Shown here piece by piece: positions 33,765 through 41,895 of a stretch of 64,000 bases of DNA; position 1 is the stretch's first letter; every line of letters begins with the position of its first letter. The position numbers were made by a program, and so were the translations under genes. The stretch spans positions 372,001 to 436,000 of the forward strand of contig NZ_JAVSCK010000002.1 of assembly GCF_031932625.1 (NCBI RefSeq). The letters run 5' to 3'. Source of the DNA: Hwangdonia seohaensis (lineage in GTDB: Bacteria > Bacteroidota > Bacteroidia > Flavobacteriales > Flavobacteriaceae). The notes beneath the pieces are model-generated. The model was given only the letters and a program-made list of their open reading frames with translations, was not told the origin of the DNA and searched no databases.

Positions 33765-34814
33765 ATGAAAGTACCAAACAGAATAAATGTATTTCGCCGT
33801 AAGCTGATGCATTTTATTACCAAAAATATTGGTAGTTCTCAAACCGAGCCTAAATTTGATCCCAATACAAAGGTTGATATAAAAAAAATTTTAATCATTC
33901 GCCCCAACCACAGATTGGGCAATCAACTGCTTTTAACGCCCATTGTACAGGAAGTTATTGATACTTTCCCCAATTGCGACATCGATTTGTTTGTAAAAGG
34001 AGGTGTGGCATATCCGGTTTTCGAAAACTATAAAGAAATAAAAACCATTTTTCAGCTTCCCAAAAAACCTTTCAACCATTTGTTTAAGTATGTAAAATGC
34101 TGGGTTTTAATCAAAAGAAAACATTACGATTTGGTAATAAATGGCGACAAAAACTCATCTTCAGGACGCTTGCTTACGCAAATCTCAAATGCCGATTACA
34201 AGGTTTTTGGCGATGTGAATGAGGTCATTAAACAAAAGCATAGCGATTACGAGCATATTGCAAAATACCCCGTTTATAATTTAAGGCATTATTTAACCAA
34301 GTTGGGCTTTGATGAAAATAGGAGCGAGGTGCCCACTTTAAACATCAAGTTAAGCGACACCGAAATTGAAAACGGTAAAAAACTACTTGCGGATATTGTT
34401 AAAAACGACAAGCAAACCATCTGTATTTATACCAATGCCACGGGTAATAAATGTTATTCTGAGGATTGGTGGAACACGTTTTATTCGCGTTTGAAAACTG
34501 AATTTGAAACCGGTTTTAATATCATTGAAATGTTGCCGATTGAAAACATTTCGAAAATCAACTTTAAAGCCACACATTTTTACAGTAAGGATATTAGGGA
34601 AATGGGTGCCATAATAAACAACACCGCTATTTTTATTGCTGCGGATAACGGGGTGATGCATTTGGCGAGCGCATCGGAAACGCCCACAATAGGGTTCTTT
34701 TCGGTAACCAACGAAAATATTTATGCGCCTTACGGAAACAGAAGTTTGGCTTTAAATACCAATACAACAACAATGCAAGATTGGGTTGCCGAAATTAAAA
34801 AGGTTTTGAGCTAA
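33765..34814 (+). CDS. glycosyltransferase family 9 (heptosyltransferase-like)
   Basis: 349 residues. The ADP-heptose:LPS heptosyltransferase fold is recognisable from KKILIIRPNHRLGNQLLLTP at the start of the first Rossmann domain and FIAADNGVMHLASASETPTIGFF in the second, which binds the nucleotide sugar. The family transfers heptose to lipopolysaccharide core; in Bacteroidota related enzymes build other surface glycans, so the donor is uncertain. Own promoter directly upstream. Confidence 0.85.
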   Translation: MKVPNRINVFRRKLMHFITKNIGSSQTEPKFDPNTKVDIKKILIIRPNHRLGNQLLLTPIVQEVIDTFPNCDIDLFVKGGVAYPVFENYKEIKTIFQLPKKPFNHLFKYVKCWVLIKRKHYDLVINGDKNSSSGRLLTQISNADYKVFGDVNEVIKQKHSDYEHIAKYPVYNLRHYLTKLGFDENRSEVPTLNIKLSDTEIENGKKLLADIVKNDKQTICIYTNATGNKCYSEDWWNTFYSRLKTEFETGFNIIEMLPIENISKINFKATHFYSKDIREMGAIINNTAIFIAADNGVMHLASASETPTIGFFSVTNENIYAPYGNRSLALNTNTTTMQDWVAEIKKVLS

Positions 34815-34904
34815 TTCGATACGGTTTTAAATTTTTAACAATCTGTTATTACAACAATTTAATGATATTTTGTAATTTAGAAACACACTTAAGATTGCTT
34901 AAAA

Positions 34905-35447
34905 ATGAAACCTTTATCCATAATAACCCTAATTGTTGCCATTGCTTTTTTTTCGTGCAAATCGGCAAGCTCTAAAGTTACCGACGAGGAAATTAAAGCG
35001 CTTGAAACCTTAGTGGAAAACAAGAACTTTAGCATTGAATCCAATTGGGCTTTTCCACGAACTACGGCGGCTATGCAACGTGTGCTCAATTCTGGGATGT
35101 TGCCGGCAGGAAGCTCAACGGGTGCTATAAACCTTATCGGAAATTCAAATTTTTTAACTATTTCTGGCGATAGCATCACCTCGTATTTACCGTATTATGG
35201 CGAGCGTCATACCAATGTAGGTTATGGCGGAAGCGATGGTGCCATTCAATTAAAAGGGATTGTTGAAAACTATACGGTTACCCAAGGTAAACAGCATGAT
35301 TATACCATTTCGTTTGATGCCAAAAGCAAATCTGAGCGCTTTAATATTAGCATTACGCTGTACCCTAGTTTAAAAAGCTATGTGAAGTTAATCGGTGCTT
35401 CACGAAGTTCCATTTCCTATTCTGGGCAAGTTAAACCTTCAGGTTAG
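34905..35447 (+). CDS. DUF4251 lipoprotein
   Basis: 180 residues. Lipoprotein signal (VAIAFFSC). The remainder is DUF4251: NFSIESNWAFPRTTAAMQRV, GSSTGAINLIGNSNFLTISGD, SYLPYYGERHTNVGYGGSDG and a final VKLIGASRSSISYSG strand. Such small lipoproteins are restricted to Bacteroidota and have no known function. A TATTTTG motif at 34866-34872 is a possible -7 element. Confidence 0.85.
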   Translation: MKPLSIITLIVAIAFFSCKSASSKVTDEEIKALETLVENKNFSIESNWAFPRTTAAMQRVLNSGMLPAGSSTGAINLIGNSNFLTISGDSITSYLPYYGERHTNVGYGGSDGAIQLKGIVENYTVTQGKQHDYTISFDAKSKSERFNISITLYPSLKSYVKLIGASRSSISYSGQVKPSG

Positions 35448-35678
35448 ATGAAATTTCAGGGTCTTTGCAACCCGAAATCCGTTGTGTATTATCAATACTA
35501 AAACACGTCAACAGCGTCCATACGAAGCGAAATTGAAGTGCTTCATATAGGTGTTTTGCTTTTTAAATAACAAAAATGTATTTCATCTATTCATCGTAAA
35601 ATATCATAGTTCAATCGAATTTTTTATTTTTCAAGGTGATAATTATTTAATTTCGAATAGATTATAAATAATTACTCC

Positions 35679-36305
35679 ATGAAAACCCTCTCGAATGCAC
35701 TATGCATATTGCTATTAATTAGCTTTTCAGTAACTGCAAATGCCCAGGAAACCGATAATACTTCAAACGATATTCCGCAGAATTACAAGAAGCGCAGTCC
35801 GATTTACGATTACGCCGAAAAACAATTAAACAGTGTGGATACCATTCCCGATTTTGTATCTCGCTCAAATAAATTAAAAATAACGGGCACCATTTATGAA
35901 AGTGATGGAAAAACACCGGCAAAAAATGTGTTATTGTTTATACATCAAGCCGATGAAGATGGTAATTTTGAACTGAAAAGACACAACAAAAAACGCTATG
36001 TAAAACACCGTGGATGGGTAAAAACCGATGCCAACGGACGCTATACCTTTTACACTTTTATACCCGGAAAATATATGTTTGGTAACGAGATTACACAAAT
36101 TCTTCCGATAATAAAAGAGCCTAATAAACCCGAATATAAAATTGAATCGTTTGTGTTTGATAACGATCCGTTATTGACGGAATCCTGCCGTTTAAAAATT
36201 GAACAGACCAATCCCAATAGAATTCTTAAACTCGACTTGAAAGAAGGCTTATTTGTTGCTAACCGCGATATCATCCTTGGTAAGGAACTTGAAATTTATG
36301 AATAA
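35679..36305 (+). CDS. degenerate intradiol dioxygenase-like secreted protein
   Basis: 208 residues. Signal peptide (ISFSVTANAQ), then a beta-sandwich of the intradiol ring-cleavage dioxygenase type: KITGTIYESDGKTPAKNVLLF, HRGWVKTDANGRYTFYTFIPG and FVFDNDPLLT. In active family members the strand after the PG loop carries a His-x-His pair that binds Fe(III). Here that position reads NEITQILPIIKEP, so both histidines appear replaced (Gln and Leu). I infer loss of iron-dependent dioxygenase activity and a binding or structural role. The family assignment is from sequence style and is less certain than the absence of a His-x-His motif, which is directly visible. Confidence 0.65.
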   Translation: MKTLSNALCILLLISFSVTANAQETDNTSNDIPQNYKKRSPIYDYAEKQLNSVDTIPDFVSRSNKLKITGTIYESDGKTPAKNVLLFIHQADEDGNFELKRHNKKRYVKHRGWVKTDANGRYTFYTFIPGKYMFGNEITQILPIIKEPNKPEYKIESFVFDNDPLLTESCRLKIEQTNPNRILKLDLKEGLFVANRDIILGKELEIYE

Positions 36306-36390
36306 TCCAATCGCATAACCTGTTTGATAAATAATGCGTTTTAGTTTCGAATGGTTCTATACATTCATTCACATAAAATAATCATTTAAA

Positions 36391-36420
36391 ATAGCTCAGT
36401 ATACTGAGCTATTTTTTTTT
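36391..36420 (+). terminator. intrinsic terminator
   Basis: AATAGCTCAG-TATA-CTGAGCTATT with a T-run to 36420. The perfect 10-bp stem ends 12 bases before the next gene, so it closes the transcript of the dioxygenase-like gene. Confidence 0.85.
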
Positions 36421-36432
36421 ATATTTATCGAT

Positions 36433-36750
36433 ATGAAAGACGAATATAGAAATATACCACTTGTAAAAAACGAAGCTGACAACCGTTTCGAAATGGAAGT
36501 CGATGGACACATCGCTGTAATAGAATATAAAGAAACGAGCAGTAAAATCGCATTGATACACACCGAGGTTCCCAAAGCTTTGGGCGGGCGTGGTGTTGCC
36601 TCTGCCATAGTTGAGAAAACCCTAAATTATATTAAAGAGCAAGGTAAATTGCTGTTGCCATTTTGTCCCTATGTATTTGCCTATATTAAAAAACACCCCG
36701 AATGGAAATCTTTAGTGAGCCCCAAGTTTAAAGATTATGATAAGCTGTAA
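36433..36750 (+). CDS. GNAT-family N-acetyltransferase (COG2388-like)
   Basis: 105 residues. A minimal GNAT domain: EYKETSSKIALIHTEVPKAL, then GGRGVASAIVEKTL (the acetyl-CoA pyrophosphate loop), GKLLLPFCPYVFAYIKKHPE. It matches the short YjdJ-type acetyltransferases. Substrate unknown. It lies directly after the terminator at 36391-36420 and has TATATTTA at 36419-36426 as a possible weak -7 element. Confidence 0.85.
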   Translation: MKDEYRNIPLVKNEADNRFEMEVDGHIAVIEYKETSSKIALIHTEVPKALGGRGVASAIVEKTLNYIKEQGKLLLPFCPYVFAYIKKHPEWKSLVSPKFKDYDKL

Positions 36751-36808
36751 AAAAAACTTATTCTTATTAAAAGGAAAATTAAAATACAATCTCAATTAAA
36801 AGCACAAT

Positions 36809-37393
36809 ATGAAAACAGGTAGGTTAGAAGCATTTAGCGATGGTGTATTGGCCATTGTTATTACCATTATGGTATTGGAAATGAAGGCCCCCGAAGACAC
36901 CACATTTAAAGGTTTGCTTTCTGTGGCTCCCATATTTATAAGTTATTTGTTGAGCTTTATTTATCTGGGCGTGTATTGGAACAATCACCACCATTTAATG
37001 CAGGTAACCCAAAAGGTAAACGGAAAAATTCTTTGGGCTAATCTGCATTTATTGTTTTGGTTGTCGCTCATTCCGTTTACAACGAGCTGGATAGGCGAGC
37101 AAAGTCACCATACCGTTGCTTTACCGGTGGCCACTTATGGCTTTGTGCTACTCATGTGCGCTATTGCCTATTTTATTCTTGAGCGTGTATTGATTGCATA
37201 CCACGACGAAAATTTTGCTTTAAACAAACTGTGTAAGAGCACGATTAAAGACTACATATCTGTGGGGATTTATATCATTTCAATTCCTTTGGCTTTTGTA
37301 AACACATGGCTATCTATAGCTTGTTATGTGTTGGTGGCGCTTATTTGGTTAATGCCCGATAAACAACTTGAAGACCTAATGGAGGACATGTAA
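36809..37393 (+). CDS. TMEM175/DUF1211 family potassium-channel-like protein
   Basis: 194 residues, six predicted membrane segments. The signature RLEAFSDGVLAIVITIMVLE in helix 1 forms the selectivity filter in known TMEM175 channels. It is followed by helices at about residues 40-60, 75-95, 105-130, 140-160 and 165-185. Bacterial TMEM175 forms tetrameric K+ channels. The charged C-terminus LEDLMEDM is short. No regulatory features are visible. Confidence 0.85.
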   Translation: MKTGRLEAFSDGVLAIVITIMVLEMKAPEDTTFKGLLSVAPIFISYLLSFIYLGVYWNNHHHLMQVTQKVNGKILWANLHLLFWLSLIPFTTSWIGEQSHHTVALPVATYGFVLLMCAIAYFILERVLIAYHDENFALNKLCKSTIKDYISVGIYIISIPLAFVNTWLSIACYVLVALIWLMPDKQLEDLMEDM

Positions 37394-37462
37394 GGAATAG
37401 CCTTAGCATAATAGTATTTTGACTTTAATCGCATAGTTGCACCTCATTTTGAAAAACCGCCA

Positions 37463-37900
37463 ATGAAATTATCTGAAAACAATAAAAAATCACTTTTAGT
37501 TTCAATCCATCAACTGATTGAGGAAAACGCTAGCCATACTGTAAATCACCTTGAAAATAAAAGAACAAACCAACTAATAAATTATCCATCGAACGGAGGA
37601 TTAACGGAATCGGAAAAATCCGAATTGGAAAAACTAGAAATCAATCCGACCTTAAAAAGTGCTTTGAGAAAAGTATTCGCAAGCAATACCGCTGACGTTT
37701 TTTTCGCTGTACTTAATATAATAGACGGAACATCAGACCCAACTGTTGAATTTGGAGAATGGGATGATGTTATGTTGGTTGATTATGATGAAGAAAATGA
37801 AATCGATTCAATGCTTCACGACGACTTTTACGGAACATATTGGGATTGGAAAGAAAAAAGACCAAATCCTGGTTGGAAATTAGACTTACTTGAAGAATAA
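37463..37900 (+). CDS. hypothetical acidic protein
   Basis: 145 residues, not recognised. No signal peptide or membrane segment. The first 50 residues look helical and polar. The second half is markedly acidic: GEWDDVMLVDYDEENEIDSML, followed by DDFYGTYWDWKEKRPNPGW. Acidic small cytoplasmic proteins of this kind are sometimes immunity or anti-toxin proteins, but no toxin gene is adjacent and I do not assign that role. Its A+T content is a little higher than that of the neighbours. Confidence 0.6.
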   Translation: MKLSENNKKSLLVSIHQLIEENASHTVNHLENKRTNQLINYPSNGGLTESEKSELEKLEINPTLKSALRKVFASNTADVFFAVLNIIDGTSDPTVEFGEWDDVMLVDYDEENEIDSMLHDDFYGTYWDWKEKRPNPGWKLDLLEE

Positions 37901-37966
37901 AAAATGCTGTACGGTTATACGATTCCCTTATATGCGTAACGCCTCCAAGGGAAAACCATAATTCAA

Positions 37967-38752
37967 TTACATTTTAATCTTAGTGTCCAGTAATTTTGAT
38001 GCATAATCATAGCCTAACACATAAGCTTGTTCTATGCCTCGTTTATCCAATACGCCAATTTTATCAAGGCCTTTGGGGTTAAAAAGTAAATCGGGTATCA
38101 AAAGTTTTTCTTTAGCATTGGCGTGCAACATTAAAAGATTTGTGCGTTGTGTGATTTGATAATAGCTCTTGAGTTGTCCTTTGGTAACCTCCTTCATTGA
38201 GGTTGTATAAGAGCCAATAATTAAATCGCAGTCGCCCATTAATGGTTCTATAGGGAAATTATTCATAATACCGCCATCTGCATAAAGACTTCCTTTAATT
38301 AAAACCGGACTAAATACCGGTGGTAATGCTGCAGAGGCCAGTAACGGTTTAAATAAATCGCCCTTGCTAAAAAAATGAGGCTCCCCTTTTTCCATATTGG
38401 TAGCCACAATAGTTAATTTCCTGTGTAAATTTTCAAAACTGCTTGATGAAAAGAAATCTTGAAAAAAAGGTATGTACTTGTCAGTATCAAAAAGTCCAGG
38501 TTTGTTTATGGTTACAAAATTGTACTTTAACAAGGGCGTTTCCTTAAAAAACATAAGCATATCTTCTACAGATTTTTCATCGGCATATAAGGCTGCTATC
38601 AAAGCACCTGCGCTTACGCCAGATACGGACTCTGGGTAGATTCCCCGTTCCAAAAGGGCTCTTAAAACACCAATGTGAGCAATACCTTTAACACCACCCC
38701 CAGAGAGAACAAGCCCCGTACTTTTATTAAAAAAACCATCGCTTTTTATCAT
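37967..38752 (-). CDS. patatin-like phospholipase (RssA/YchK-like)
   Basis: 261 residues. Ser-Asp dyad hydrolase: the glycine-rich oxyanion loop is LSGGGVKGIAHIG, the nucleophile motif GxSxG is GVSAGALIAALY, and the Asp motif is DGGIMNNFPIEPL. Size and lack of a signal peptide fit cytoplasmic bacterial patatins such as RssA. The substrate is probably phospholipid or acyl ester. The C-terminal 60 residues are basic. The inverted-repeat element at 38770-38970 lies directly upstream of the start. Confidence 0.88.
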   Translation of the reverse strand: MIKSDGFFNKSTGLVLSGGGVKGIAHIGVLRALLERGIYPESVSGVSAGALIAALYADEKSVEDMLMFFKETPLLKYNFVTINKPGLFDTDKYIPFFQDFFSSSSFENLHRKLTIVATNMEKGEPHFFSKGDLFKPLLASAALPPVFSPVLIKGSLYADGGIMNNFPIEPLMGDCDLIIGSYTTSMKEVTKGQLKSYYQITQRTNLLMLHANAKEKLLIPDLLFNPKGLDKIGVLDKRGIEQAYVLGYDYASKLLDTKIKM

Positions 38753-38769
38753 AAAAAATCAAATAAAAA

Positions 38770-38970
38770 GTTAAATTAACCCGTTGTGCATTTTGGCAAA
38801 GTTCTGTCAATTCGAGTGAATTTTACAACTGAATTGAGTAAAATTTAAATCGAGAATAATAATTTTTGTACCATAAATGGGTTTTCGATACAATTTTTCG
38901 TTCCTCAAAATCACTCGAACTGACATATTGAAATTATTTTCATTCAAAATGCACAACGGGTAAAATTAAC
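38770..38970. repeat. 201-bp imperfect inverted-repeat element
   Basis: Outer 26-bp arms (38770-38795 and 38945-38970) pair with two mismatches and contain ACCCGTTGTGCATTTTG. Inner arms TGTCAATTCGAGTGAATTTT (38805-38824) and its near complement at 38907-38925 pair with few mismatches. No ORF of length lies inside. The structure is that of a small non-autonomous mobile element or a structured repeat. The rest of the gap to 39200 shows a possible -7 box TAAATTTG at 39073-39080 and no gene. Confidence 0.65.
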
Positions 38971-39200
38971 ACAATTAAATCTGTTTTCTAATTATTTAGA
39001 AAAATAGTAATTGAGATTATGTTTTTAAAAATGTCACGACATCGAAGTGTGTAATTCAACAATTCCCATTTATAAATTTGACCAGCCATTAAAATTATGA
39101 TGATAGGAGTGTAGCCTAATGTGTTTGAAATGAGATTTATGGTTACCTTTATTATTTCAATGGGATATTATTAAGAATCAATAATTTAAAAGAACAGGCT

Positions 39201-40397
39201 ATGTTACAAAATGTATTATTAGAACGCGAAATATATGCATCAGAAGAACATAAAATGATGCAAAAAATGATTCGGGATTTCATTAAAAATGAAATTCTTG
39301 ATCATACCGAAGAGTGGGAAAAAAACGGAATGGTAAGCCGAAACATCTGGGAACGTGCGGGAGAATTAGGTTTGCTATGTATCGATATGCCTGAACAATA
39401 CGGCGGTAGTGGATTGGATTTTAGCTTTAGTGCCTTATTTATTGAAGAATTGGCTAAAGAAGGCGTTAATGGACCTGGTTTTTCGTTGCATTCCGATATT
39501 ATTGCACCATATCTATTAAAATACGGTACCGAAGCCCAAAAGCAAAAATACTTACCAAAAATGGCTACGGGCCAGCTCATTACAGCCCTTGGTATGACCG
39601 AGCCAAACTGTGGTAGCGACCTTCAAGCTATCAAAACAACCGCCGTGGATAAAGGCGACCATTATGTGGTTAACGGGCAAAAAACCTTCATTACAAATGG
39701 TTACATGAGCGATATGTCCATTGTAGCCGTAAAAACCCATCATGGCACAGAAAAAGAAGCTGTGTCTTTATTGATTATGGAAAGCGCATTTGAAGGTTTT
39801 GAAAAAGGCGTACCTTTCAAAAAAATAGGCATGAAAGCCCAGGATACCTGCGAATTGTTTTTTGATAACGTAAAAGTTCCAAAAGAAAATTTATTGGGCG
39901 AAGAAGGTTTGGGTTTTAAAATAATGATGACAGAATTAGCCAGAGAACGTTTAACAGTAGCACTTACCGCTATTGGTGGGGCAGAAGGTGCTATCGAAAA
40001 AACCATTGAATACACCTCCACAAGAACCGCTTTTAAACAACCCATTGCCAATTTTCAAAACACCCAGTTTAAATTGGCCGAATGTGCCGCACAACTGCAA
40101 GTCCATCAAGCTTTTTTAGACCGCTGTACGCGATTGTTATCAAACCATAAGCTCACGGCCGAAAGCGCCTCAATAGCAAAGTATTCGGCAACCGAAATGC
40201 ACGGTAAAGTCGTTGATGAATGTCTGCAATTATTTGGGGGTTATGGTTATATGTGGGATTACCCAATTGCCCGCATGTATGCCGATAATAGAGTGGCCAG
40301 AATTTATGCCGGAACCAACGAAATTATGAAAGTACTGATTGCTCGTGGTTTGTTTAAGAAATTGTTTCAGGAGATGAAGGCTAAAAGGAATACATGA
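39201..40397 (+). CDS. acyl-CoA dehydrogenase
   Basis: 398 residues. FAD-dependent oxidation of acyl-CoA to enoyl-CoA. The N-terminal helical domain (about 10-120), beta domain with ALGMTEPNCGSDLQAIKTTA (FAD loop, about 130-230) and C-terminal helices are all present. LQLFGGYGYMWDYPIARMYADNRV near the end is the family signature, and RIYAGTNEIMKVLIARGL follows. The chain length preference is not readable; the sequence looks like the long- or medium-chain clade. Monocistronic, preceded by a long A+T-rich leader. Confidence 0.9.
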   Translation: MLQNVLLEREIYASEEHKMMQKMIRDFIKNEILDHTEEWEKNGMVSRNIWERAGELGLLCIDMPEQYGGSGLDFSFSALFIEELAKEGVNGPGFSLHSDIIAPYLLKYGTEAQKQKYLPKMATGQLITALGMTEPNCGSDLQAIKTTAVDKGDHYVVNGQKTFITNGYMSDMSIVAVKTHHGTEKEAVSLLIMESAFEGFEKGVPFKKIGMKAQDTCELFFDNVKVPKENLLGEEGLGFKIMMTELARERLTVALTAIGGAEGAIEKTIEYTSTRTAFKQPIANFQNTQFKLAECAAQLQVHQAFLDRCTRLLSNHKLTAESASIAKYSATEMHGKVVDECLQLFGGYGYMWDYPIARMYADNRVARIYAGTNEIMKVLIARGLFKKLFQEMKAKRNT

Positions 40398-40437
40398 TTT
40401 AATTCTTTTTTAAAGCCAAAACAAAACCAAAAAGCTA

Positions 40438-41178
40438 TTAAAGCAAAGGCTTTAAAACTTCCCAAACGTTATTGGCTACTATTTTATGACCTTCCTCGTT
40501 TGGATGAATACCATCCCGTTGATTTAATGACGCAACACCACCCACATTTTCTAAAATAAAAGGAATAAATTCTAAATTATTTAGAACTGCAACATCTTTA
40601 AAAAGAGCTTTAAATTTTGTGGTGTAATCTTGTCCCATATTGGGTGGTAATTGCATCCCAGCAAGAATTATAGTTGTTTCTGGACTTTTTTCTTTAACTG
40701 TATTTATAATGGCTTGTAAATTAGATTGTGTTTCGGTTATGGGCACTCCACGCAAACCATCGTTGGCACCAAGTTCTAATAAAAAGATGGTAGGCTTTTG
40801 TTTAATAACCCATCCAATTCTGCTTTTACCACCTGCTGTGGTTTCACCACTCACGCCAGAATTTATCACGGTATAATTCAAATTTAATGAATCAATACGT
40901 TGTTGTAAAACGCCAGTATAAGCATCGTTGGTGTCCTCTAAACCATAACCGGCAGTAATACTATCACCAAAGCATAAAATAGTTTTATTTGCCTGGTTTT
41001 TTACCAGTGTGTCTTTGGGTTGCGTTATAGTTTGTTGTGCTTCATTACTGTTTTTTGTGTTGGTGTCGCCACAGGACACTATAAGTAGTACTAAAATAAA
41101 ATAACAAAACTTTAAGAGTTTAGCGGCTTTTCTAGTTGGTACAGTGAAATGCAATCGATAATTTTGAACTTTGGACAT
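40438..41178 (-). CDS. GDSL/SGNH esterase lipoprotein (TesA-like)
   Basis: 246 residues from ATG at 41178; the longer reading begins with GTG at 41205. The N-terminal region AKLLKFCYFILVLLIVSC ends in a lipobox. Block I is ILCFGDSITAGYG with the nucleophile Ser, block II SGVSGETTAGG, block III LELGANDGLRG, and block V GIHPNEEGHKIVA carrying Asp/His. Matches the TesA/arylesterase family that hydrolyses acyl esters or thioesters in the periplasm. It is divergent from the ABC ATPase by 27 bases. The tesA-ybbA-ybbP arrangement of E. coli is conserved here. Confidence 0.88.
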   Translation of the reverse strand: MSKVQNYRLHFTVPTRKAAKLLKFCYFILVLLIVSCGDTNTKNSNEAQQTITQPKDTLVKNQANKTILCFGDSITAGYGLEDTNDAYTGVLQQRIDSLNLNYTVINSGVSGETTAGGKSRIGWVIKQKPTIFLLELGANDGLRGVPITETQSNLQAIINTVKEKSPETTIILAGMQLPPNMGQDYTTKFKALFKDVAVLNNLEFIPFILENVGGVASLNQRDGIHPNEEGHKIVANNVWEVLKPLL

Positions 41179-41205
41179 AAGTCTATCTTTTAAATTTAAA
41201 TTCAC
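41179..41205. promoter_or_regulatory. 27-bp divergent promoter space
   Basis: Only 27 bases (ATAAGTCTATCTTTTAAATT and on) separate the opposing ATG codons of the esterase and ABC gene. TATCTTTT is a near -7 box reading toward the ABC gene. The space is too short to hold two complete non-overlapping promoters, so they must overlap each other or the coding sequences. Confidence 0.4.
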
Positions 41206-41895
41206 ATGTCAAAGATATTAAAGATTACTGGGTTAGAGAAAACTTACACCAGTGGTAACAAACAATTAACGGTTTTGCACGATATCTCTTTTGATGTCGA
41301 ACAAGGACAAACGTTTTCAATTGTTGGACCATCAGGAAGTGGAAAGACAACCTTGCTCGGACTTTGTGCAGGATTAGACCAATCAAATGCTGGTACAGTA
41401 GAATTATGCGGACAAGATTTAAGCCTTTTAAACGAAGACCAACGGGCACAGTTACGAAATAAGGAAGTGGGATTTATTTTCCAAAACTTTCAATTGTTAC
41501 CCACACTTACAGCACTTGAAAATGTGAGTGTGCCTTTAGAGTTACAAGGATCTAAGAATGCTACAGCTAAGAGTATGGAGCTCCTGGAAAAAGTGGTATT
41601 AGGAGATAGAGTGCATCATTATCCGTCGCAACTTTCGGGTGGCGAACAACAACGCGTAGCTTTAGCTCGTGCTTTTGCAAATGCGCCTTCTATTTTATTT
41701 GCAGATGAACCTACTGGAAATTTAGATGAAGAAACTGGCGAAAAAGTCATTCAGTTATTGTTCGATTTAAACAAAGAAAACGGAACCACCTTAATTATTA
41801 TTTCGCACGACATGGAATTAGCCAATAGAACACAACAAATTTTAAGGCTTAAAGGTGGAACAATAGTAAGCAACCAAACTACCAGCGTCCTGTGA
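41206..41895 (+). CDS. ABC transporter ATP-binding protein (YbbA-like)
   Basis: 229 residues. Walker A GPSGSGKTTLLGL, Q-loop FIFQNFQLLP, signature LSGGEQQRVALARA and Walker B ILFADEPTGNLDEETG are all intact. It belongs to the LolD/MacB/YbbA class (230 residues, no extra domains). The stop overlaps the permease GTG start by four bases, so the pair is translationally coupled. With the esterase divergent, this is the tesA-ybbA-ybbP cluster. Confidence 0.92.
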   Translation: MSKILKITGLEKTYTSGNKQLTVLHDISFDVEQGQTFSIVGPSGSGKTTLLGLCAGLDQSNAGTVELCGQDLSLLNEDQRAQLRNKEVGFIFQNFQLLPTLTALENVSVPLELQGSKNATAKSMELLEKVVLGDRVHHYPSQLSGGEQQRVALARAFANAPSILFADEPTGNLDEETGEKVIQLLFDLNKENGTTLIIISHDMELANRTQQILRLKGGTIVSNQTTSVL

